Positions 1 through 8,966 of a stretch of DNA of 64,000 bases are shown here, one piece after another. Below the pieces are notes generated by a model. The model was given only the letters and a program-made list of their open reading frames with translations, was not told the DNA's origin and made no database searches. This DNA is from Campylobacter armoricus (lineage in GTDB: Bacteria > Campylobacterota > Campylobacteria > Campylobacterales > Campylobacteraceae): positions 1,364,001 through 1,428,000 of the forward strand of contig NZ_CP053825.1 in NCBI RefSeq assembly GCF_013372105.1, in the 5' to 3' direction. Position 1 is the first letter of the stretch. The number at the start of each line of letters is the position of its first letter. A program made the position numbers and the translations under genes.

Positions 1-2
1 AT

Positions 3-677
3 GAGGCTTTAAATTTTTGGGTTAAAAATACCAAAGAAGTATTTTATGTAGTAGGAAGTGCGGTGGGACCTTATCCTTATCCACAAATTGTTGCACATTT
101 TCAAAGCATTATAGGTAAAGAATGCAAAATACAACTTAAAAAATTAAATAAAAAAGTAGATTATATCATAGCAGCAGCTGGAGGTGGTAGCAATGCTGCT
201 GGAATTTTTCATGCATTTTTAAAAGATGAAAAAGTTAAGCTCATAGGTGTTGAAGCAGCAGGTTTAGGAAAAGATACACCTTATCATGCAGCCACGCTTA
301 CTAAAGGCAAAGAAGGTATTATCCATGGTATGAAAACCAAAGTTTTACAAGATGATAAAGGAAACGTTGCTCACACCTTTAGTATTTCTGCTGGACTTGA
401 TTACCCTGGAATAGGCCCTTTACATGCATATTTACAAGAAAGCAAAAGAGCAAGTTATCATGCTATTAATGATGATGAGTGCATTAATGCGTTAAAATTA
501 TTATGTAAAGAAGAAGGTATTATACCTGCTATTGAAAGCTCACATGCATTAGCTTACTTAGAAAAGCTTTGTCCTACTTTAAAGAAAAAAAGTGTAATAA
601 TCATAAATCTTTCAGGAAGAGGTGATAAGGATATGCAAAGTATTTATGAGTATAAAAAAGGTGAAATTTATGGTTGA
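3..677 (+). CDS. trpB: tryptophan synthase beta chain (C-terminal part; start lies before the window)
   Basis: PLP enzyme that makes L-tryptophan from indole and serine in the last step of tryptophan synthesis. The reading frame is open from base 3, so about 225 C-terminal residues are visible. Family features seen: the GSAVGPYPYP segment, the glycine-rich GGGSNAAG loop that holds the PLP phosphate, the SISAGLDYPGIGP segment that binds serine, and the closing NLSGRGDKD motif. The stop is followed by an 80 bp gap and the dba-dsbI operon. The usual partner trpA, which normally follows trpB, is not downstream. Either it lies elsewhere or this strain has only the beta subunit. The family assignment is secure; the pathway status cannot be judged from this window. 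Confidence 0.95.
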   Translation, partial: EALNFWVKNTKEVFYVVGSAVGPYPYPQIVAHFQSIIGKECKIQLKKLNKKVDYIIAAAGGGSNAAGIFHAFLKDEKVKLIGVEAAGLGKDTPYHAATLTKGKEGIIHGMKTKVLQDDKGNVAHTFSISAGLDYPGIGPLHAYLQESKRASYHAINDDECINALKLLCKEEGIIPAIESSHALAYLEKLCPTLKKKSVIIINLSGRGDKDMQSIYEYKKGEIYG

Positions 678-701
678 AACTTATTTGGATTATTTTTAGT
701 T

Positions 702-707
702 TATAAT
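702..707 (+). promoter_or_regulatory. candidate -10 box for dba-dsbI
   Basis: TATAAT hexamer about 50 bp before the dba start, with T-rich sequence upstream as in Campylobacter sigma70 promoters. It is followed by several ATAAT/ATTATT repeats (about 702-735) that loosely resemble Fur-type sites. In C. jejuni the dba-dsbI operon is known to be iron- and Fur-regulated. The operator reading here is weak and inferred. Confidence 0.4.
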
Positions 708-757
708 AGTTTAATTATTATTTTAATAATATTTTATAAAAATAAAAAGGAGTTATT

Positions 758-925
758 TTGGAATTTACTATACTTGTTTTACTTGCAATTTCAATTTTAT
801 TGATTTTGATTAAACCAGAAAAAGAAAAATTGATTTTTGGAATTTTTCTATGTGGAGCCTTGCTAAACTATTTTATGTATTTAGTTGCAAGCTTTGATTC
901 TATTATCCCAAGTGGCAATTGGTAA
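758..925 (+). CDS. dba: Dba, small membrane protein of the dba-dsbI operon
   Basis: 55-residue protein starting at a TTG codon, with a good ribosome site (AAGGAG, 747-752) six bases upstream. The N-terminal half is one hydrophobic helix (FTILVLLAISILLILI), followed by the charged turn KPEKEK and a second hydrophobic stretch ending in PSGNW. Size, topology and position directly before dsbI match Dba of C. jejuni, a short protein encoded upstream of and translationally coupled to dsbI. Its stop is 16 bp before the dsbI start. The role of Dba is known only as an accessory to DsbI. The assignment rests on synteny and size because the sequence is short. Confidence 0.8.
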   Translation: MEFTILVLLAISILLILIKPEKEKLIFGIFLCGALLNYFMYLVASFDSIIPSGNW

Positions 926-941
926 GAAAGAGGTAAGAATT

Positions 942-2531
942 ATGAATACTTATTTAAACAAAAATGATCAATATTTTTATCTTTTTATGACTACCGCTGT
1001 TTTACTTATTTTAGCTATACCAGTAGGTTTTGCAAATATGTATTTAGGATATTTCCATAATGAATCCCCTTGTACGCTTTGTTGGTTTGAGCGTATTGGT
1101 ATGATTATAATTGGTGTGCTTGGAATGCTTATATTGCGTTATGGTCCTCAAATAAAATATATTGTATGTGTGTTTTTATTTGCAGGATATGGGATTTATA
1201 TGGGAATTCGTCATACGGCTAGTTGGTGGCAAAGAGATATTGGTATAGGTTTAGGGGATAAATTAGTAGGAGCACATACTTATACTTGGGCTGTTGTTGT
1301 GTATTGGTGTGTTGTTATAGTAATGGGGCTTGCTTTGTTATTTATACGAAAAAATAGCTCAATGATGGAAGATCTTGCTAATAAAGAAATTAAAGTTAAA
1401 CCTTTAAATGCCTATTCAAAATTTGTTATAGTTATATCTTTTATAGTTGTATGTTCTAATGCTTTCCAAGCTTTAATAATCAATGGTTTGCCTCCTTATA
1501 CAGGAAAATCAAATCCTGATCGTTTAACATTTGATATGAGCATCATGAGTAAAACTTGGACTACAGAAGTTTGGAGCAGACTTAGCAAATTCAACCTTTT
1601 AGGTAAAAATGTTCCAGAAGATGTTTTTATCAAAGATTTAGTAGAGCCAAAAAACCTACATTTTGACAAAAATACTTCAAATGGCGCTTTTGAAATTTCA
1701 AAAAAATTAGAACTACTAAATACTTATAATATTGAAATACCAGAATTGATAAAATTTAAACATATTAATGCTATAGCATATAATAAAAATAGCAATGAAT
1801 TTGCTCTTGTAACCAATGAAATGGCGGTATCATATACTAAAGATTTTAAACAATCTAGTGGTTTTGTTTTATTTGATAAAACCAATGGAAACGATATGAG
1901 ATATATCGTAGATGCAACATTTATAGGTAATAAATTTGTATTAGGTGCTTCAAATAAAACTTTTACAGGAATAGAAAAAACAGATGAAGTAATTGATGAA
2001 ATGCTAGAATGGCAAACTTTTAAAGAAACCACAAAAGGCATAGCACCTGCATTTTATACCAAAAAGAATGAAAATTGGTTTGAGCCTTCAAGAAAATATA
2101 TTTTAACTATAAGAGCAAAGCAAAATTATATACACTCTTATGCCAATGATGGTCAATTTTTGTATTTAATTACCATACCAAACAAATTTAGTAAAAAGCT
2201 TGTATTGTCTTATGCAAGTACTAAAGACTATTTACTAAGCGGAGAGAAAATACTTGAGGTTAGTGAAAAATTAAAGCTCAAAGATAATAGAAATATCAAT
2301 GATTACTATATAGTAGGTGCAGATATTTTCGAAGATAAAATGTTAGCATTAAGTTTAAATTACAGCACATTACTTGTAATTGATTATAAAAATGCAAAAA
2401 TAATTGATGCTTATGAGATACAAGGACTTGATAATCCAAAATCCCTAGCTATAAAAAATGATGTCATTTATATTTTAGATCGCACAAATGACAAGAAAGA
2501 TATTATAAAAACTTATAAAAATCCTTTATAA
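942..2531 (+). CDS. dsbI: DsbI, DsbB-like thiol-disulfide oxidoreductase with C-terminal periplasmic domain
   Basis: Inner-membrane protein that passes electrons from periplasmic Dsb partners to the quinone pool. I placed the start at the ATG after AGAGG (529 aa). A longer in-frame version would begin at 885 inside dba and has no ribosome site. The N-terminal ~155 residues form a DsbB-like bundle of about five membrane helices with one CxxC pair, C43-T-L-C46, followed by WFERIG. A further helix near 160-185 leads into a ~340-residue periplasmic domain expected to be a beta-propeller, as in Campylobacter and Helicobacter DsbI. That domain contains a D-K-N-T-S segment fitting the Campylobacter N-glycosylation sequon D/E-x-N-x-S/T. 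A hairpin terminator follows the stop. Confidence 0.93.
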   Translation: MNTYLNKNDQYFYLFMTTAVLLILAIPVGFANMYLGYFHNESPCTLCWFERIGMIIIGVLGMLILRYGPQIKYIVCVFLFAGYGIYMGIRHTASWWQRDIGIGLGDKLVGAHTYTWAVVVYWCVVIVMGLALLFIRKNSSMMEDLANKEIKVKPLNAYSKFVIVISFIVVCSNAFQALIINGLPPYTGKSNPDRLTFDMSIMSKTWTTEVWSRLSKFNLLGKNVPEDVFIKDLVEPKNLHFDKNTSNGAFEISKKLELLNTYNIEIPELIKFKHINAIAYNKNSNEFALVTNEMAVSYTKDFKQSSGFVLFDKTNGNDMRYIVDATFIGNKFVLGASNKTFTGIEKTDEVIDEMLEWQTFKETTKGIAPAFYTKKNENWFEPSRKYILTIRAKQNYIHSYANDGQFLYLITIPNKFSKKLVLSYASTKDYLLSGEKILEVSEKLKLKDNRNINDYYIVGADIFEDKMLALSLNYSTLLVIDYKNAKIIDAYEIQGLDNPKSLAIKNDVIYILDRTNDKKDIIKTYKNPL

Positions 2532-2534
2532 TTT

Positions 2535-2562
2535 TTCCTGCCCTTTCGTGGCAGGAATTTTT
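2535..2562 (+). terminator. rho-independent terminator after dsbI
   Basis: Perfect 8-bp stem TTCCTGCC/GGCAGGAA with a 7-base loop, followed by five T residues, directly after the dsbI stop. Its GC-rich stem stands out in this AT-rich sequence. Confidence 0.85.
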
Positions 2563-2935
2563 GATATTTCGTTTTAATACTTGTTAATTTTTCTTAAGAT
2601 ATCATCTTTAATATCAAACATACAATAGCCATTACCAACCAATTCCTTTAATAATACTCTTTTGAAAAATAAACTTCACAATAAAAACTCAAAAATTTAC
2701 TACTTCTGATAAACAAAACACAATAAACATCCATATAATTTCAAGATATTAATTGTTAAATCTTTATCTATATTTATATAGCTCATATAACTTAATTTTT
2801 ATACTTTTGATAATTTTAAATTTCTTAAAATTTATTAGCTAATTTATTTTTAAAATTTCTAATAAATTTCTCATAAAAATAAAACTATAAAATCAATAAT
2901 TACACAAAAAATTTATTTCACATCATTTTTTCTTT
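2563..2935. other. AT-rich intergenic stretch, no gene seen
   Basis: About 370 bases between the dsbI terminator and the 3' end of uvrA. All frames are cut by frequent stops, and I see no ribosome site followed by an open frame, no RNA gene and no repeat. It could be decayed coding sequence, but no protein fragment is recognisable. Confidence 0.5.
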
Positions 2936-5767
2936 TTAATCAAATTTATTTTTGCTATTATTAAGTTCTAAATTTAAATAATATCCTGTATAAGAACCGG
3001 TTTTTTTGTGATTTTTAGCAAGATCTTTCACGCTACCTTTAGCTATAACCTTACCACCTTTAACTCCACCTTCAGGTCCCATATCGATGATATAATCAGC
3101 ATTTTTAATCACATCTAAATTATGCTCTATTACAAACACGCTATTTCCAAGATCAACTAAATGTTGCAAAACCAAAATGAGTTTATTAACATCCTCAAAA
3201 TGAAGCCCTGTTGTAGGCTCATCAAGTATATAAAGAGTTCTTCCTGTATCACTTCTACTTAACTCTTTAGCTAGTTTGATACGCTGTGCTTCCCCACCAC
3301 TTAAAGTAGTCGCATTCTGTCCTAAGGTAAGATAATCAAGCCCAACTTTTACCAAAGTATCTAATTTTTGTCTTATTTTTGGCACAGAAGTAAAAAACTC
3401 ACTTGCTTCAATAATACTCATATTTAAAACATCAGCTATACTTTTACCTTTGTATTTAATTTCCAAAGTAGCATCGTTATATCTTTTACCATTACATACA
3501 TCACAAGTTACCATTACATCAGGCAAAAAATGCATTTCTATTTTAATCTCTCCATCGCCACTACATTTTTCACATCTTCCACCTTTTACATTAAAAGAAA
3601 AACGCCCTGCTTTATAGCCTCGCATTTTAGCTTCTTTAGTAGCTGCAAAAAGATTACGAATTTCATCCATAGCACCTGTATAGGTAGCAGGATTTGAACG
3701 CGGAGTGCGTCCTATAGGACTTTGATCAAGATAAATCACCTTATCAAGTTTTTCCAAACCTTCTATTTTCACTCCACTTAGTTTTTTAACTTTTTTAGCG
3801 CGGTTAAGCTCTTCTTTTGCAAAAGGAAGTAAGGTTTGTAAGATTAATGAACTTTTTCCACTTCCTGAAACACCTGTAATTGCCACTAGATTATGTAATG
3901 GAAAATTTACACTTAAATTTTGGATATTATTAATACTCACATCTTTTAAACTTATAAATTCTTTTTGTTCTCTATTTTTTTGATGAGCAATTTGCTTTTT
4001 ACCACTCATATAAAGTGCTGTTTGACTTTTGCTTTTTAACAATTCTTTATAAGTGCCACTAAAAACCACTTCACCGCCAAATGAACCAGCATTTGGTCCA
4101 ATATCTACAATAAAATCTGCTTCTTCTATGGTCATTTTATCATGTTCTACTACGATTAAAGTATTGCCTTTTTGTTGAAGATTTCTCAAAGTTTTAATAA
4201 GTTTTGCAGTATCTCGCTCATGCAAACCAATGCTTGGTTCATCTAAAACATACATCACTCCACTTAAACCACTACCAATTTGAGATGCTATACGAATTCT
4301 TTGAGCTTCTCCACCACTAATTGTCCTCGCATCTCTTCCTAAAGACAAATACCCAAGTCCTACATCATAAAGAAAAAATAATCTTTCATTAATTTCTTTA
4401 AAAATAGGTTTAGCAATTAACTTTTCTTGCTCGTTCAAATAAGAGAAATTATCTTCATTAAAAAAAAAGGCTGTAGCATTTTCTATACTCATATCTAAAA
4501 TTTCACCTAAATTTTTATCAGCCACTCTAACTGCTAAACTTTCAGCTCTTAAACGATGACCTCCACAATCTTTGCAAATTTTTTCACTCATATATTCACT
4601 TAAATCTTTTTCATCTTTTAGCATTTCATAAGCATATTTTACAGCACCTTCAAATTTACGATTTAATCTATGTCTTTTCCATAAAAAGTTAATTTCTTTC
4701 GCATTACCATAAAGCACTAGACGCTTTTCTTCTTCACTTAACTCACTATAAGGAATTTTCACTCTTATATCATTTTGCTCACAAAAGGCCATTAAAAACT
4801 TATAATAATAACTTTTATTAAATCCGTATAAAAGTTTTATGGCTCCTGTTTCTAAACTCAATTCTTCATTAATAAGCTTTTTCATATCAAGCGTGTATCT
4901 TATGCCAAGACCATCACAACTTGAACAAGCTCCTTTTGGAGAGTTAAAAGAAAAACTCAAAGGTTCAAGTAAAGGAAAAGAAATTTTACAATCAAAACAA
5001 GCATTATGCTCACTATAATGAAAATGCTTAGCTATATTTAATTCTTCACTATTTAAAACTTCAATTTCCACTTCGCCAAAACTCTCACTAAGACCTTTTT
5101 CTATATCGCTTGCAAGTCTTGCTAGCATATCTTCTTGCACCTCAAGTCTATCTATCACAAGTTTTATTGTATGCTTTTTGGTTTTAGCAAGTTCAATATC
5201 CTCATCAAGACGAGTCAAAACCCCATCAATTTGTGCTCTTACATAACCTTTTGCTACTAAATTCTCCAAAAGATCGGCAAAAGTTCCTTTTTTTTCTTTA
5301 ATCAAAGGAGCATAAATGATAATTTTTGCTCCTTTTGGAAGCTTTAGAATCTCTCCTACAATATCTGCTGCACTCATAGATGAAATTTTTTGTCCACATT
5401 GATGACAATGCTGCACTCCAATTCTTGCATATAAAAGTCTTAAATAATCATAAATTTCAGTGATAGTTCCAACGGTTGATCGAGGATTTTTAGAAGTTGT
5501 TTTTTGATCAATAGCAATAGCAGGGGTTAGACCTTCTATTTTATCGACATTTGGCTTACCAACTTTATCTAAAAACTGCCTTGCATAAGCACTCAAGCTT
5601 TCTATATATCGACGCTGTCCTTCTGCATAAAGTGTATCAAATGCCAAAGTTGATTTACCACTTCCACTAAGTCCTGTAAAAACTATAAGTTTATTTTTTG
5701 GAATTTTTAAATTTATATTTTTGAGGTTATTTTCTTTAGCACCAATGATATTTATATTATCATCCAT
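2936..5767 (-). CDS. uvrA: excinuclease ABC subunit A
   Basis: 943-residue DNA-damage recognition ATPase of nucleotide excision repair, working with UvrB and UvrC; full family length. Two ABC modules are visible. The first has Walker A GLSGSGKST at about residue 32 and signature SGGEAQRIRIA. The second has Walker A GVSGSGKSS near 637 and signature LSGGEAQRIKLA. Zinc-binding cysteine pairs CHQC (~120), CFDC...CSSC (~255-280) and CEKC/CDVC (~735-760) are present. The start follows AGGGAAA. It appears to be transcribed alone. The divergent gene at 5909 shares the 140-bp upstream region. Confidence 0.98.
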   Translation of the reverse strand: MDDNINIIGAKENNLKNINLKIPKNKLIVFTGLSGSGKSTLAFDTLYAEGQRRYIESLSAYARQFLDKVGKPNVDKIEGLTPAIAIDQKTTSKNPRSTVGTITEIYDYLRLLYARIGVQHCHQCGQKISSMSAADIVGEILKLPKGAKIIIYAPLIKEKKGTFADLLENLVAKGYVRAQIDGVLTRLDEDIELAKTKKHTIKLVIDRLEVQEDMLARLASDIEKGLSESFGEVEIEVLNSEELNIAKHFHYSEHNACFDCKISFPLLEPLSFSFNSPKGACSSCDGLGIRYTLDMKKLINEELSLETGAIKLLYGFNKSYYYKFLMAFCEQNDIRVKIPYSELSEEEKRLVLYGNAKEINFLWKRHRLNRKFEGAVKYAYEMLKDEKDLSEYMSEKICKDCGGHRLRAESLAVRVADKNLGEILDMSIENATAFFFNEDNFSYLNEQEKLIAKPIFKEINERLFFLYDVGLGYLSLGRDARTISGGEAQRIRIASQIGSGLSGVMYVLDEPSIGLHERDTAKLIKTLRNLQQKGNTLIVVEHDKMTIEEADFIVDIGPNAGSFGGEVVFSGTYKELLKSKSQTALYMSGKKQIAHQKNREQKEFISLKDVSINNIQNLSVNFPLHNLVAITGVSGSGKSSLILQTLLPFAKEELNRAKKVKKLSGVKIEGLEKLDKVIYLDQSPIGRTPRSNPATYTGAMDEIRNLFAATKEAKMRGYKAGRFSFNVKGGRCEKCSGDGEIKIEMHFLPDVMVTCDVCNGKRYNDATLEIKYKGKSIADVLNMSIIEASEFFTSVPKIRQKLDTLVKVGLDYLTLGQNATTLSGGEAQRIKLAKELSRSDTGRTLYILDEPTTGLHFEDVNKLILVLQHLVDLGNSVFVIEHNLDVIKNADYIIDMGPEGGVKGGKVIAKGSVKDLAKNHKKTGSYTGYYLNLELNNSKNKFD

Positions 5768-5870
5768 AATTTTCCCTATATTTAAAAATGAATTTTATAT
5801 TTTACATAAGTAAAATAAAATACTTCTTTATTATTCAAATTAATTTTAAGAATCATATAAATTAAAATAT

Positions 5871-5891
5871 TATATAATGATTATCAAAATT
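5871..5891 (+). promoter_or_regulatory. Fur-box-like operator overlapping a -10 box
   Basis: The 19 bases at 5873-5891 match the Fur consensus GATAATGATAATCATTATC at 14 positions and overlap the -10-like TATATAAT (5871-5878). The ATG lies 17 bases downstream. A repressor bound here would block the promoter, so iron-responsive control of the DUF4198 gene is inferred. Confidence 0.55.
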
Positions 5892-5908
5892 AATTTAAAG
5901 GACAGAAA

Positions 5909-6622
5909 ATGAAATTTTCAAAAATTGTTTTTTTAGGATTTTTTATTACTAGTTCTGCTTTAGCACATCAATTTTTTCCAATGCAAACTAATGATGGATA
6001 TAAAGTAGGTTTTTGGGCTGATGATCATTGGGGCCAATATCAACCTGATAGAATTTTTGGAATTAGTGCAAAAGATTCAAAAGGGAAACTACTAAAAGCA
6101 GGATATGACTACCAAAACGATAAAATTTTCATAGATGGAACACCTGCTGTAGCAAGTATTAATTATGATTTTGGATATTATACCTTTACAAGAAATGGCA
6201 AACACTACGCGCAAAATAGATCGCAAATAACTGATATTGCCGGAGCAAACGAAGTTGTTCAAACAAGAAAAATATTTAAAATGGGAAAAAGTATTTTTAG
6301 TTGGAATGAAGGATCTAATAAACCTTTGGGATTAAAATTTGAAATTATTCCTTTGCAAAATCCATTAATACTAAAAGAAGGAGACAAGCTCAAATTACAA
6401 GTTTTATTAGATGGAAAACCAATAAAAGGGGTAGAGTTTGAAGATCAAAATGATGATATTGAAAATATTACAACAAACGATAACGGCATAGCAACAATAA
6501 CACTAACAAAACCAAAAGAAAGATTACAAATTATAGCTGCAAATATAAAAATTCCATATAATCTAGATAGATATGGTGACACTTTACAACTAACAGCTAC
6601 TTTGAGTTTTCAATCTAAGTAA
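5909..6622 (+). CDS. secreted DUF4198-family protein, probably metal-related
   Basis: 237-residue exported protein. Residues 1-19 are a Sec signal peptide ending SSALA, so cleavage would leave His20 as the mature N-terminal residue. The following HQFFPMQTNDGYKVGFWADDHWG segment and the C-terminal Ig-like part (LQVLLDGKPIKGVEFEDQ...NGIATITL) are typical of the DUF4198/NikM-like family, often associated with nickel, iron or other metal uptake. The gene stands alone between uvrA (divergent) and serC (convergent), with a Fur-box-like element over its promoter and a strong hairpin after the stop. I infer a periplasmic metal-acquisition role; the ligand is unknown. Confidence 0.75.
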   Translation: MKFSKIVFLGFFITSSALAHQFFPMQTNDGYKVGFWADDHWGQYQPDRIFGISAKDSKGKLLKAGYDYQNDKIFIDGTPAVASINYDFGYYTFTRNGKHYAQNRSQITDIAGANEVVQTRKIFKMGKSIFSWNEGSNKPLGLKFEIIPLQNPLILKEGDKLKLQVLLDGKPIKGVEFEDQNDDIENITTNDNGIATITLTKPKERLQIIAANIKIPYNLDRYGDTLQLTATLSFQSK

Positions 6623-6629
6623 AATATAT

Positions 6630-6663
6630 TTTCACTAATATAAACATTTTTATATTAGTGAAA
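6630..6663. terminator. bidirectional hairpin between the DUF4198 gene and serC
   Basis: 13-bp inverted repeat (TTTCACTAATATA at 6630-6642, TATATTAGTGAAA at 6651-6663) between convergent genes. No long T-run follows on the plus strand; a T-rich tract follows on the minus strand. Confidence 0.65.
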
Positions 6664-6713
6664 TCTCTATTATAATAATTTATTTATAATTTCTTGTTAT
6701 AAATGAAAGTATC

Positions 6714-7790
6714 TTAAGCATGTTTTCCAATAAAAAACCTCATAAATTCACTTAACTTTTGAACTTTTTCAACACTGATAGAATTATAAATACTTGCACG
6801 AATTCCACCTAGTATTTTGTGTCCTTTAAGCCCTATCATACCATTTTCTTCAGCTTCTTTTACAAAAATTGGTTCTAAATTTCTATCATGAGCTATATTA
6901 AAACTAACATTCATTAGCGATCTATCTTCTTTTTTAGCATGACCTTTATAAAAACCATTACTCTCATCAATCACATCATATAAAATTTTAGCCTTTTGTA
7001 TGTTTTGTTCATTGATTTTTTCTAAGCCACCTTGATTTAAAAGCCATTTCATTTCAAGATTAAACATATATATAGCAAAGGTTGCAGGAGTGTTGAATAA
7101 AGAATTATTTTCAGCATAAACACTATATTTTAACATGCTAGGTATATTTTTATTTTTACTACGCTCTATCATATCTTTACGGATAAATGCACATGCAAGT
7201 CCTGAAATTCCAGCATTTTTTTGCACTCCACCAAAAAGCATAGCAATATTAGAAAAATCTATCTTTTTAGAGAAAAAATCACTAGAAGCATCAATTATCA
7301 AAGGACTTTTAGTTTTTGGATATTCTTTATATTGGGTTCCATAAATAGTATTATTAGAACATATATAAGCATAATCTGCATTATCACTAAATTCAAATTG
7401 CGGAATATAATCAAATTCACTTTCTTGACTACTTGCTACTATTTTTGTATTTACTCCTAAAATTTCAGCCTCTTTTATAGCCTTTTTAGTCCAAACTCCA
7501 GTATTAGCAAATTCACAAACCCCACCTATATATAAATTCATAGGTATCATAGCAAATTGTAAACTAGCTCCACCTTGCATCAAAAGTACTTCATAATCAT
7601 CATTTACATCATAAAGCTCCTTTGCCATTTTAATGGCTTCAAAATGAACTTCTTCAAAAACCTTTCCGCGATGAGAAACTTCCATAATAGAAAAGCCTTT
7701 ACCATGATAATCAAACAAATGTTCTTGTGCTTCTTTTAAAACCTCATCAGGCAAATTTGAAGGACCTGCACTAAAATTCATTACTCTCAT
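6714..7790 (-). CDS. serC: phosphoserine aminotransferase
   Basis: 358-residue PLP aminotransferase converting 3-phosphohydroxypyruvate to 3-phosphoserine in serine synthesis, and probably acting in PLP synthesis. The N-terminus [14 protein letters not shown] and the [25 protein letters not shown] and [16 protein letters not shown] segments are diagnostic. The PLP lysine lies in GGVQKNAG (about residue 190). The start follows AAGGAGAG; a second ATG three codons later is a possible alternative. First in gene order downstream of xseA with a 12-bp gap, as in C. jejuni. SerB, which removes the phosphate, is encoded at 24889-25512. Confidence 0.97.
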   Translation of the reverse strand: MRVMNFSAGPSNLPDEVLKEAQEHLFDYHGKGFSIMEVSHRGKVFEEVHFEAIKMAKELYDVNDDYEVLLMQGGASLQFAMIPMNLYIGGVCEFANTGVWTKKAIKEAEILGVNTKIVASSQESEFDYIPQFEFSDNADYAYICSNNTIYGTQYKEYPKTKSPLIIDASSDFFSKKIDFSNIAMLFGGVQKNAGISGLACAFIRKDMIERSKNKNIPSMLKYSVYAENNSLFNTPATFAIYMFNLEMKWLLNQGGLEKINEQNIQKAKILYDVIDESNGFYKGHAKKEDRSLMNVSFNIAHDRNLEPIFVKEAEENGMIGLKGHKILGGIRASIYNSISVEKVQKLSEFMRFFIGKHA

Positions 7791-7802
7791 TTTCTCTCCT
7801 TT

Positions 7803-8966
7803 TTATAGTATTTGAGCCTCTTTACTCTTATTTATAGAGCAAAGTTTTATAATATCTCCTTTTTTTAGCTTTTCAAGAGAGATATTTTTGCCATCTTTTT
7901 GTAAATTTATCAAATTTTTGCTTTTATCAAAAAAAATTTTATGTTGAGTTAAAAGTTCTTCAAAATTACCAAGTTTATTTTCATAATTTAATAATTTTAA
8001 ATTTAAAATGCTCTCTAATTGACTTTGTAAAAAATCAAGCTTTTGTTTTTTAAGAAAAAAAGCATTTTCTAAAGACTTAGCTTTGGCTAAATTTTGTAAA
8101 TAATCAACTTTATTTTGATATAATTTAAGATGGTTTAATATTTGATTTTTTAAATGCATACTAAGCTCATCAAGTCCTTGCTCTAAACTTAACTTATTTG
8201 GAAAAATCATATCAATAGCTGCACTTGGAGTTGGTGCTCTTAAATCTGCTACAAAATCACTAATAACATAATCTATCTCATGCCCAATAGCAGAAACAAT
8301 AGGCGTTTTTAGAGAAAAAATACATCTTGCTAATTCTTCATCATTAAAACAAAACAAATCTTCCCTACTTCCACCACCCCTTGCTAAAATGATTGCATCA
8401 AATTCATACTCATCAGCTTTTTTTAAAGCATTTATTAAAGAATTTGGAGCACTTTGTCCTTGAGTGAGTGTATTAAAAATAGTTATTTTGCAAAGATTGT
8501 ATTCTTTTTGCGAAATTAGTTTTAACATATCTTGTAAAGCCGCTGAAGTAAAAGAAGTGATTATGCCTATTTTTTTAGGAAATTTAACAATACTTTTTTT
8601 AGAATTTGTATCAAACAAGCCTTCTTTTTCAAGCTTTTCTTTTAAAGCTAAAAATTTAGCCTCTAAATCTCCAAAACTTGTTTTTTGCATACTTTTAGCA
8701 ATAAATTGATACCTTCCACTTGCTTCATATAAACTCACATAACCTCTAAGATCAAGCATATCACCCACTTTAGGTTTAGCTTGAACAAATTGATTAAAGC
8801 CTTTAAACATCACACAAGCTATACTTGATTTTTCATCTTTTAAGTCAAAATACCAATGCCCTGAATTATGAATAGTTATTTTAGAAACTTCCCCACTTAA
8901 TTCTATATCATCAAGATGAAATTCCAATAAACTTTTAGCTTTTAAATTAAGTTCTGAAACTTTCAT
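7803..8966 (-). CDS. xseA: exodeoxyribonuclease VII large subunit
   Basis: 387-residue large subunit of the single-strand-specific exonuclease VII. The N-terminal OB-fold (KVSELNLKAKSLLE...GHWYFDLKD) is followed by the catalytic domain with KKIGIITS, ARGGGSREDLFCFNDEELAR and SAIGHEIDYVISDFVADLRAPTPSAA motifs, then a lysine-rich coiled coil. The start is the ATG that overlaps the ubiE stop as ATGA. A nine-codon longer version would run further into ubiE. The small subunit xseB is not in this window. Confidence 0.95.
   Translation of the reverse strand: MKVSELNLKAKSLLEFHLDDIELSGEVSKITIHNSGHWYFDLKDEKSSIACVMFKGFNQFVQAKPKVGDMLDLRGYVSLYEASGRYQFIAKSMQKTSFGDLEAKFLALKEKLEKEGLFDTNSKKSIVKFPKKIGIITSFTSAALQDMLKLISQKEYNLCKITIFNTLTQGQSAPNSLINALKKADEYEFDAIILARGGGSREDLFCFNDEELARCIFSLKTPIVSAIGHEIDYVISDFVADLRAPTPSAAIDMIFPNKLSLEQGLDELSMHLKNQILNHLKLYQNKVDYLQNLAKAKSLENAFFLKKQKLDFLQSQLESILNLKLLNYENKLGNFEELLTQHKIFFDKSKNLINLQKDGKNISLEKLKKGDIIKLCSINKSKEAQIL

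Noticed and set aside
885..941. N-terminal extension of dsbI starting at 885
   Set aside because: It would overlap dba by 41 bases, lacks a ribosome site and adds residues before the DsbB-type first helix; the ATG at 942 has AGAGG upstream.
2563..2935. Decayed gene between dsbI and uvrA
   Set aside because: No protein fragment recognisable in any frame; kept only as an unexplained AT-rich gap.
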